NCBI GenBank assembly: GCA_902603925.1
Contig: CACKWQ010000004.1
Span: forward strand, 1 to 61,461
Length of the DNA: 61,461 nt
Direction of reading: 5' to 3'
Source: an uncultured Pelagibacteraceae bacterium
GTDB taxonomy: Bacteria; Pseudomonadota; Alphaproteobacteria; Pelagibacterales; Pelagibacteraceae
Translations under genes and position numbers: made by a program
The notes under the pieces: generated by a model
Told to the model about the DNA's origin: nothing
The model's database searches: none
What the model saw: the letters and a program-made list of their open reading frames with translations, nothing else
In this document: positions 54,611-61,461 of the stretch, piece by piece
Layout of the letters: every line of letters begins with the position of its first letter
Numbering within the stretch: the first letter of the stretch is position 1

Positions 54611-56311
54611 ATGAATTCATTACAATTAACAAGAAAATTAATAGGGTCTTTAAATTTAGATGGATATATAGTTCCAAAAAATGACGAATATTTTGGTGAA
54701 TATTCGTTTCCAAATAGATTAAAAACAATTTCAAATTTCTCTGGATCCGCGGGTTTAGCAATAATTCTACAAAAAAAAAATTACCTATTTGTAGATGGAA
54801 GATATACTTTACAGTCGCACCAAGAATCTGGAAAAAATTTTTCAATATTCGAAATACCCCAAAAAAATATAAGTAAAATTTTAAAGAGAAATAATAATCT
54901 AGTTTTAGGATATGATGCTAGACTTTTCACAAAATCGTTTTTACAAAGAAATTTCCCAAGTAACTGTAATTTAATTCCTATAAGAGAAAACATTATAGAT
55001 TTATCTACTAAAAAATTGCATCAAAAAAATATTAAATTTTACTCTATAGAAAATAAAAAAATATCGGATTTATCAAAAAATAAAATTAAAAAAGTTCTTA
55101 AATTTATGAAAAATAGAAAAATTGATAATATATTTATTAGTGCTCCTGAGAACGTAGCCTGGCTTTTAAATATAAGAGGCCATGATAGCCCAAATAGCCC
55201 AATTCCTAATTGTAAAATTATACTAACTAAAAAAAATAAAATTTATTTCTTTTCATCAAAACATAAAATACAATTATTAAAAAAAAACAGATATTTAAAA
55301 AAAATAAAATACTTTACCGACAACGAATTTTATAAAATTCTATTTAATCTTAAGGGAACAAACTTTTCAATTGACTCAAATACATGCTCTATATTTTTTG
55401 AGGACTTAATAAATTCTAGGTTTAAAATTACCAACAGGGTTGATCCTTGTTATAATCTTAAATCAATTAAAAATAATAACGAAATTAAAGAGACCATTAA
55501 AGCACACGAGGCTGATGGTGTCGCCCTTACAAAATTTTTGTATTGGATGAAGAATACCTCAAATATTAAAATTAATGAAATAGGTGCTATAAATAAATTA
55601 AACAATTTAAGAAAAAGAAATAAAAATTATCTTTACCCAAGCTTTAACACTATCGCGGGATCAGGACCTAATGGAGCTATTATACATTATAATGCCAAAA
55701 AATCTACTACAAGGAAAATTCGAAAAAACGATATTTTTTTATGTGACTCGGGTGGACAGTATATTTTTGGTACAACTGATGTCACTAGAACTATATGTTT
55801 TGAAAAACCACCAAAAAGAATAATGGATATTTTCACAATGGTTCTTAAAGGACATATTTCTGTTGTAACTTTTACATCTAAAAAAAAGGTAAAGGGCTCT
55901 GAGCTTGATAAAAAAGCAAGAACTTGGCTAAATAAAAGAAATTTAGATTACCCTCATGGCACGGGACATGGTGTTGGATTTTTTTTAAATGTGCATGAGG
56001 GACCATGCTCATTTTCAAAAAATAATAATTCAAATATTAAAGAGGGAATGATTTTAAGCAATGAGCCTGGATATTATCAAAAAAATAAATTTGGTATTCG
56101 AATTGAGAACTTAATATATGTTGTAAAAAAAAATGGTCTTATATCATTTAAAAATTTAACTCTTGCACCAATCGATAAGGATTTAATAAATTTTAATTTG
56201 TTAAATAAAAATGAGAAGAATTATTTGAAGTCATATAATCAAAATATTTACGACAAAATAGGAAAGTATTTAAATTTAAAAGAAAAAAAATGGTTAGAAA
56301 ATCTATTCTAG
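54611..56311 (+). CDS. Aminopeptidase P family M24 metallopeptidase
   Basis: This 566-residue protein has two creatinase-type N-terminal domains and the C-terminal M24 pita-bread domain. The metal ligands are seen in LCDSGGQY, GTTDVTRT, HGTGHGVGF, LSNEPGYY and FGIRIENL. It should cleave X-Pro bonds at peptide N-termini in the cytoplasm and thus help use peptides. It directly follows uvrD with no gap and overlaps ligA, convergent, by nine bases. Confidence 0.92.
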   Translation: MNSLQLTRKLIGSLNLDGYIVPKNDEYFGEYSFPNRLKTISNFSGSAGLAIILQKKNYLFVDGRYTLQSHQESGKNFSIFEIPQKNISKILKRNNNLVLGYDARLFTKSFLQRNFPSNCNLIPIRENIIDLSTKKLHQKNIKFYSIENKKISDLSKNKIKKVLKFMKNRKIDNIFISAPENVAWLLNIRGHDSPNSPIPNCKIILTKKNKIYFFSSKHKIQLLKKNRYLKKIKYFTDNEFYKILFNLKGTNFSIDSNTCSIFFEDLINSRFKITNRVDPCYNLKSIKNNNEIKETIKAHEADGVALTKFLYWMKNTSNIKINEIGAINKLNNLRKRNKNYLYPSFNTIAGSGPNGAIIHYNAKKSTTRKIRKNDIFLCDSGGQYIFGTTDVTRTICFEKPPKRIMDIFTMVLKGHISVVTFTSKKKVKGSELDKKARTWLNKRNLDYPHGTGHGVGFFLNVHEGPCSFSKNNNSNIKEGMILSNEPGYYQKNKFGIRIENLIYVVKKNGLISFKNLTLAPIDKDLINFNLLNKNEKNYLKSYNQNIYDKIGKYLNLKEKKWLENLF

Positions 56312-58321
56312 CATATCGTTAAACTGTTTTTGGGATATTAATTTTATATTTAAATCATTAGCTTTATTTACTTTTTTTGGTGTTGGCTTTAAACCAACAA
56401 TTAAATAATCTAATTTATTTGTGACAGAACTTAAAATTTTTCCAGAATTTTTTTCAATTATATTTTTCAACTCGGCTCTACTCAATCCTTCAAGTTTACC
56501 AGTAATTAAAAATGTTTTATTTTTAAATTTTCCGTTTTTAGGTTTGATATTTTGTTTTATTTTTAGAATTTTACTTAATTTTCTAATTATTTGAATGTTG
56601 TTTTTATTTAAAAAAAATGACTTTAAAGAATTTACTTGAGTATCGCCAATACCATCAATATTTAAAAAACTATTAAAATTAAAATTTTTATCGATTTTTT
56701 CAAGGTTACTAATATTTTCTATATGTTCTGCAATCAACTTAGCATTTTCTTGACCAATATGTCTAATTCCTAATGAAAAAATTAATTTGTCTAAGGTTAC
56801 ATTTCTTGAATTATCTATTGAATATTTTAGTTTATTACTTGATAGCCTTCCCCATCCATCCAATTTTTCAATTTTATTATAATCTAAACTAAATATATCA
56901 TTCGGTGTTCTAATGAATTTTAGATCCCAAAATTTTTCTACTACTTTTTTTCCAAAGCCATCGATATTTAAAGCATCTTTTGATATAAAATGTTTTATTT
57001 TTTCAATTGATATTTTATCACATTCGTAATCCTGAGATGAACATCTTTTAACAGCATCATATTTTTTAGTTGAATAATTAAATTCCTTAATAATTGATGA
57101 TCCGCAAGAAGGACATTTTTTTGGAAATATATATTTTTTTGCATCTTTTGATCTTTTTGAAAGATCTACAGATATTACGTGAGGGATTACATCGCCTGCT
57201 CTTTCAATTTCAACCACATCTCCAATTCTTATATCTTTTCTCAAAATTTCATCTTCATTGTGTAAAGTCGCATTTGATACAACAACACCAGCAATTGATA
57301 CAGGCTTAACTTTAGCAACCGGAGTTAGAGCTCCAGTTCTCCCTAACTGCACTTCTATATTCAAGATTTGAGTAAAAGATTTTTCTGCTGAAAACTTATG
57401 AGCAGTCGCCCACCTTGGTGCATTAGTAACAAAACCTAATCTTTTCTGTAAATTGAAATCATTAACTTTATAAACTAGGCCATCTATGTCATAATCAATT
57501 TTGTCTCTTTTAGCCTCGAATTCCTTGTGGTATTTCAAAAGGTTATCTATTCCTGTAATAACTTTGTTAAATTGATTAGTTTTAAAACCCCAATTTTTTA
57601 AATTTTTGATAAAATCAGACTGTTTTTTTAGTTTGTTACTTTCAAAAAAACCGTAAGTATAACCAATAAAATTTAATGGTATTTTTTGAGTTTGAGCTGG
57701 ATCTTTTTGTCGTAAGGACCCGGAGGCAGCGTTCCTAGCGTTTGCAAATTTGTTTTTTAATTTTTCAAAGTCACTATTTTTTATAAATACCTCGCCCCTA
57801 ATATCTATATCATCAGGAAAATTTTTGTTTTCTATTTTTTTTGGAATATCTTTAATTGTTTTTAAATTTTCTGTAATCAGTTCGCCATCTTGTCCATCTC
57901 CTCTTGAAACTCCCGCAATCAAGACACCTTTTTTATATGTTAAAGAGGCCGATATCCCATCAATTTTAGGCTCGACGCTGTATTCCAAATTATTTTTATT
58001 TTTTAAATCTAAATAATTTACAATTTTTTTTTCAAAATTTCTTAAATCTTCAGCATTAAAAACATTTGATAAAGATAACATTCTTTCTCTATGTCTTGAT
58101 TTTTGAAAATTCTTTGATGGCTTAAAACCAATAGTATTTGAGGGAGAATCTTTACTTTTTAAATTTAAGTTATTGCTCTCAAATCTTAATATTTCTGCTT
58201 TTAGTTTATCAAACTGCTCATCTGAAATGATAGGAGAATTTTTGTCATAATAAAGTTCATTATGTTTCAAATATTCTTTAATTTTTAAATTGTATTTTTT
58301 TTGTGAATACTTAACGTTCAT
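56303..58321 (-). CDS. ligA: NAD-dependent DNA ligase
   Basis: LigA seals nicks using NAD+. The 672-residue protein has the Ia domain at the start, the adenylation motif VEPKIDGISAS with its lysine, LRRIGDVVEIERAGDVIPHV-like oligonucleotide-binding region, a four-cysteine zinc site (KCPSCGSSI and CSSQDYECDK), helix-hairpin-helix repeats and a C-terminal BRCT domain (FKNKTFLITGKLEGL). It starts four bases after the bamD stop. In many alphaproteobacteria recN lies between these two genes; it is absent here. Confidence 0.97.
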   Translation of the reverse strand: MNVKYSQKKYNLKIKEYLKHNELYYDKNSPIISDEQFDKLKAEILRFESNNLNLKSKDSPSNTIGFKPSKNFQKSRHRERMLSLSNVFNAEDLRNFEKKIVNYLDLKNKNNLEYSVEPKIDGISASLTYKKGVLIAGVSRGDGQDGELITENLKTIKDIPKKIENKNFPDDIDIRGEVFIKNSDFEKLKNKFANARNAASGSLRQKDPAQTQKIPLNFIGYTYGFFESNKLKKQSDFIKNLKNWGFKTNQFNKVITGIDNLLKYHKEFEAKRDKIDYDIDGLVYKVNDFNLQKRLGFVTNAPRWATAHKFSAEKSFTQILNIEVQLGRTGALTPVAKVKPVSIAGVVVSNATLHNEDEILRKDIRIGDVVEIERAGDVIPHVISVDLSKRSKDAKKYIFPKKCPSCGSSIIKEFNYSTKKYDAVKRCSSQDYECDKISIEKIKHFISKDALNIDGFGKKVVEKFWDLKFIRTPNDIFSLDYNKIEKLDGWGRLSSNKLKYSIDNSRNVTLDKLIFSLGIRHIGQENAKLIAEHIENISNLEKIDKNFNFNSFLNIDGIGDTQVNSLKSFFLNKNNIQIIRKLSKILKIKQNIKPKNGKFKNKTFLITGKLEGLSRAELKNIIEKNSGKILSSVTNKLDYLIVGLKPTPKKVNKANDLNIKLISQKQFNDMLE

Positions 58322-58325
58322 TCTA

Positions 58326-59162
58326 TTACTTTATGAGTGTTTTAAACTTTTTTATTAGGGAACTATCTTTTTTATTTTTTTTAGTATTCCTGATTGCTTC
58401 ATAGTCTTTATTAAATATTTTGTATGATTTCTCATACCATTGACTAGACTGATAGTTATATCCAAGTAAGTTTGCATATTTTTTAGACTCCTCTATTAAA
58501 CCGATTTTGAAGTGTATTTCGACTAGCCTATGAAGTGCTTCTTCAATATAAATTGTTCTATTGTAATCATCTACTACAATTTTAAATCTATTAATCGCAG
58601 GTATCCACTTTTCTTTTTCTAAATAATATCTACCAAGATACATTTCTTTCGAGGCCATTATATCTTCAATTAGATCAAGTTTATAAACTGCATCTGCTGC
58701 AAATTCACTTTTAGGATAATCTTTAGCAACTATTTCAAAATATATCTTAGACTGAATAATAGGTTGTAAATCTTTTTTCTCATCAATAATTTGTTCATAG
58801 TAAGAAAGTGCTAACAAATAATATGCATATCCTTTTCTTTCATGAAGAGGGTAGACTTTTAAATATCTTTGTAATTCATAGATCGAGTCTTCATATAGTC
58901 CGTATGTGTAATATGAATACGCTGCCATCAACGCAGATCTTGGTGCCCAAACGGATTGTGGAAATAGTATTTCAGCTTCTCCAAATTTTTCAGCTGCCAC
59001 AAATGCATTTCCAGACTTCAATGCTTCTAGTCCTTCGTTGTATGAGGTAATCATTTGATCTTCTATTTTAATTTCTTTAATTTTGTCTATTTCGACTTTT
59101 TTTTGGGAACAAGAAAATAATAGAAAATGTGAAATAATTAAAAAGATGAAAATTTTTATCAT
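58326..59162 (-). CDS. bamD: Outer membrane assembly lipoprotein BamD
   Basis: BamD is the essential lipoprotein of the BAM complex that inserts outer-membrane proteins. The 278-residue protein has a signal with lipobox LLFSCS, then TPR repeats such as NEGLEALKSGNAFVAAEKFGEAEILFPQS and PYSYYTYGLYEDSIYELQRYLKVYP-like units, with the ERKGYAYYLLALSYYEQI segment typical of BamD (ComL). It lies between lpxC and ligA, the usual alphaproteobacterial setting. Confidence 0.93.
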   Translation of the reverse strand: MIKIFIFLIISHFLLFSCSQKKVEIDKIKEIKIEDQMITSYNEGLEALKSGNAFVAAEKFGEAEILFPQSVWAPRSALMAAYSYYTYGLYEDSIYELQRYLKVYPLHERKGYAYYLLALSYYEQIIDEKKDLQPIIQSKIYFEIVAKDYPKSEFAADAVYKLDLIEDIMASKEMYLGRYYLEKEKWIPAINRFKIVVDDYNRTIYIEEALHRLVEIHFKIGLIEESKKYANLLGYNYQSSQWYEKSYKIFNKDYEAIRNTKKNKKDSSLIKKFKTLIK

Positions 59163-59198
59163 AAATTCTTTTAGCAGAAATTAGAAAAAATTGTAATT

Positions 59199-60122
59199 TT
59201 AAGCGATAGATTTTAAGTGATATTTTTTGACTAATGAATGAGGCAAGCTCTTCCCCTTTAGTTCTATTACAGAATAATTTGATTTATCGCTAAAAACTTT
59301 TCGCAAAAGTTCATTTGTAAGACTATGTCCGCCCTGTGAGGTTACTACTGATCCAACAATCTTAAACCCTGAAAGATATAAATCTCCCATACAATCTAAA
59401 ATTTTATGATTAACAAATTCTTTTTTATTTCTTAATCCGCTATCATTTAATATTTTATTACCATCTACAACAATAGCATTTTTTAAGTTTCCACCCTTTG
59501 CGAGACCCATTGATTTGAGTTTTTCTATGTCTTCAAATTTACAAAAAGTTCTTGAATTAAAAATATCATTTAAGTTATCATTGAACACATTAACTTTATT
59601 TCTTTGAGTTCCTATTAAACACCCAGGATAAACTATTTCAAAATCAATATCCAAACTTACATTTGATTGATCAACGCTAATAAATTTTTCATTTTTTTTG
59701 ATTTCAACTTTTTTTTCTATCTTTATAATTTTAATAGGATTATTAGAGTCTCTTAAACCAACTTTTTGAATTAAGTCTATCCAATTTTTTGCTGAGCCAT
59801 CTAAAATTGGTACCTCTTTATTGTCAAGTTCAACTATAACATTATCAATACCAAGTCCATAGAATGCTGCCATAAGATGTTCTATTGTAGAGACTTGCAC
59901 TCCTTTATCGTTTGATATTGTTGTGCACAAATTTGTTTCACAAACATTATAAAATAACGGATTGACCTCGTTACTCATGTTTTTGACATCAATTCTTTTG
60001 AAAATAATTCCAGTGTTAGGACTTGAAGGTTTTATACACAAGTTAACCTTTTCTCCGGTATGCAATCCAATACCACTAATTGATACAGTTTTTGATACAG
60101 TTTTTTGATTTAACAAAGACAT
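59199..60122 (-). CDS. lpxC: UDP-3-O-acyl-N-acetylglucosamine deacetylase
   Basis: LpxC is the zinc enzyme for the committed step of lipid A synthesis. The 307-residue protein has ISGIGLHTGEKVNL, the zinc histidine in VSTIEHLMAAFYG, DNKEVPILDGSA, and the second zinc site HKILDCMGDLYL, with the catalytic histidine in GGHSLTNEL. It shows the cell makes lipopolysaccharide. It follows ftsA after 62 bases; ftsZ, often found between, is not there. Confidence 0.96.
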   Translation of the reverse strand: MSLLNQKTVSKTVSISGIGLHTGEKVNLCIKPSSPNTGIIFKRIDVKNMSNEVNPLFYNVCETNLCTTISNDKGVQVSTIEHLMAAFYGLGIDNVIVELDNKEVPILDGSAKNWIDLIQKVGLRDSNNPIKIIKIEKKVEIKKNEKFISVDQSNVSLDIDFEIVYPGCLIGTQRNKVNVFNDNLNDIFNSRTFCKFEDIEKLKSMGLAKGGNLKNAIVVDGNKILNDSGLRNKKEFVNHKILDCMGDLYLSGFKIVGSVVTSQGGHSLTNELLRKVFSDKSNYSVIELKGKSLPHSLVKKYHLKSIA

Positions 60123-60184
60123 TTAAGCTTTATACAAAAATTGTTTTTTTGAATAAAAACAACTAATGTTACAGTTAATTTCTG

Positions 60185-61309
60185 TTATTTAGAAAAAAAG
60201 TAGAATAATTTCTCAAAAAAACCCTTTTTTAGCAGTTTTCTTTTTGCAAGAATTGCCTCATCTTTGTTTTCAGAAAACATATAATTGTATCCAGAGCTAC
60301 AAATTAAATCGCTACTTTCTTCAAAAAAACTCATTTCATCAAAAACATTATATTTTTCTTTTAAAAAAATTGAATTTTTACTCAAAATCTTAGATCCATC
60401 ACCAGTGAATATCAAAATCGAGTTTGTATTTGATAGAAAATCATAATTTTCCAATCTTTTAAAACTCAAATCAATTATTTCCTCCATTCTCGCATGAATA
60501 ACCTTAATCAATAAATCATTGGTCTTATCATTGTTGATATTCGTATTGGATTGATTTATTTTTTGCTTGAAACTTTCTGAGTCATCTAAACTAATATTTA
60601 AAACTTTTGAAATATCTTTTGTGATGTGGGCTCCACCAATGGATAGGTAATTAATATATTTGAGCTTGTTTTTTTTATAGATAATTAGTGAAGTTTTTTC
60701 AAATCCAATATCTATAAAAAATTTTGTATCAAAATTTTCAAAATATTTAATGTAATTTAAAGTTTTTAAATAACTTGAGCTATGTATATTTGAAATACCA
60801 GTTTGATTTTTTTTAAATAATTCTCTTAAATAATCTATTGTCTCATTTGGAATAAGCATGAATTTTAATTCGACTATTAAAATATTTGCCTTTATATTGA
60901 TTGGAAGATTTGTAAATTCTTTATCATCCAAAATATAATTTAAGATTAATAAGTGTAATATTTTAAAATTCTTATAATTTCTCTCAATTTCAATCTTTGT
61001 TTCTAGGATAAACTGTTTTACTAAACTCTCATCAATATTGATTTGATCAATTTTTTTTTTAATAGAAATATCTACTGTTAGAATTTGAGGTGTATCTATC
61101 ATTACATCAACTTTTTTGAGATGTTGATTTATCTCTTTCTCAGTTTTTAAGATTATATTTTTGAGTGATTGATTTAATTCTTCCTCAGAAGATGTTTTAA
61201 TTTTTTCCTCACATATATATTTTGAATTTGGCAGATGTTTTGCAAAGGTTCCAAGGCGTAATTTTGAAGATCCAAAATCTATTATAGAAAAAAGATTTTC
61301 ATTACTCAT
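60185..61309 (-). CDS. ftsA: Cell division protein FtsA (divergent)
   Basis: FtsA is an actin-like protein that links FtsZ to the membrane. The 374-residue protein keeps the first phosphate motif (SIIDFGSSKLRLG), a second phosphate-like region FFIDIGFEKTSLIIYKK, GGAHITKDISKVLNIS, and a late GDGSKI. It is far from typical FtsA and its C-terminus ends in KKGFFEKLFYFFSK, which could be the membrane-binding amphipathic helix. Its ATG overlaps the ftsQ stop. Position and motifs both support the call. Confidence 0.87.
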   Translation of the reverse strand: MSNENLFSIIDFGSSKLRLGTFAKHLPNSKYICEEKIKTSSEEELNQSLKNIILKTEKEINQHLKKVDVMIDTPQILTVDISIKKKIDQINIDESLVKQFILETKIEIERNYKNFKILHLLILNYILDDKEFTNLPINIKANILIVELKFMLIPNETIDYLRELFKKNQTGISNIHSSSYLKTLNYIKYFENFDTKFFIDIGFEKTSLIIYKKNKLKYINYLSIGGAHITKDISKVLNISLDDSESFKQKINQSNTNINNDKTNDLLIKVIHARMEEIIDLSFKRLENYDFLSNTNSILIFTGDGSKILSKNSIFLKEKYNVFDEMSFFEESSDLICSSGYNYMFSENKDEAILAKRKLLKKGFFEKLFYFFSK

Positions 61310-61461
61310 TTAATATGATTACTTGATTTGATACCCTTAAATCAATAATTTTTTTTTTTTCTTTTTTTTCAATAATTTTCTTTGCAATGTTTATTGACTC
61401 TTTTACTTTATTATTTGGAAATTTTACTAATAAATTATTTTTGAATTTTATATCCCACCTA
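61302..61461 (-). CDS. ftsQ: Cell division protein FtsQ (C-terminal end, partial)
   Basis: The last 52 codons of a minus-strand gene enter from the right edge. They translate as RWDIKFKNN through KKKIIDLRVSNQVIILNE and end at a TAA at 61302-61304. The IDLRVSNQVIIL ending matches the FtsQ C-terminus, which normally precedes ftsA. Its stop overlaps the ftsA start as ATGAGTAA. The rest of the gene lies outside the window. Confidence 0.85.
   Translation of the reverse strand, partial: RWDIKFKNNLLVKFPNNKVKESINIAKKIIEKKEKKKIIDLRVSNQVIILNE

Noticed and set aside
1..61461. CRISPR arrays, tRNA or rRNA genes.
   Set aside because: Gaps are too short and hold no regularly spaced repeats or cloverleaf sequences; frequent A and T runs only mimic repeats.

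Overview
The window is very AT-rich, densely packed DNA from a streamlined alphaproteobacterium, almost certainly the SAR11 clade (Pelagibacterales). This rests on gene content and compactness, not on a 16S gene, because no rRNA or tRNA gene is present. The pointers are a Q-type proteorhodopsin followed by ferredoxin, ferredoxin reductase and a glutathione transferase; a tandem glycine riboswitch ahead of gcvT; NAD formate dehydrogenase; PxpABC; and almost no intergenic space. No gap exceeds 300 bases. The largest (about 12891-13073, 32540-32732 and 44022-44218) hold a riboswitch, an SOS promoter and the proteorhodopsin leader. No CRISPR array, insertion sequence, integrase or prophage gene was seen.

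Layout. 1-2.5 kb: end of an HPP-family membrane protein, formate dehydrogenase, MsrA and a small membrane protein. 2.5-8.5 kb: an FAD oxidase, TspO, and a lipid-modification cluster (SDR, DUF3833 lipoprotein, CFA-type methyltransferase, DUF1365, flavin amine oxidase). 8.5-13.1 kb: the glycine cleavage operon gcvTHP behind a tandem glycine riboswitch and running directly into the lipid cluster. 13-16.8 kb: an EamA transporter and PxpABC for 5-oxoproline use. 16.9-24.3 kb: a TerC-like protein, panB, guaA, a guaB lacking its CBS domains, rlmE, a glycosyltransferase, pssA and psd. 24.4-31.8 kb: icd, alaS, recA, a TolC-like protein and a glycerate-kinase-like protein. 31.8-34.4 kb: two tandem GFA proteins and an SOS-controlled umuDC.

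34.4-40.7 kb looks accessory. Two membrane-linked sugar transferase genes (GT2 and GT39 types) flank a 40-residue membrane peptide and a two-gene module. The module encodes a 913-residue STAND ATPase, with an N-terminal HEPN-like R-x4-H motif and C-terminal TPRs, and a 380-residue protein combining a winged-helix-like N-terminus, an EVE/PUA-like reader region and a DUF3883 PD-(D/E)xK nuclease. I infer an antiviral or modification-dependent restriction system. It is the strongest candidate for something undescribed here.

40.7-61.5 kb returns to core genes: dksA, the proteorhodopsin operon, a propionyl-CoA synthetase-like gene, pyrC, ygfZ, fumC, uvrD, an aminopeptidase P, ligA, bamD, lpxC, ftsA and the end of ftsQ. 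In this cell division/envelope cluster ftsZ and recN are missing from the places where I would expect them. Several genes connect through C1 and glycine metabolism (formate dehydrogenase, glycine cleavage, GFA proteins, glycerate kinase) and through light and oxidative stress (proteorhodopsin operon, TspO, MsrA, lipid cluster).
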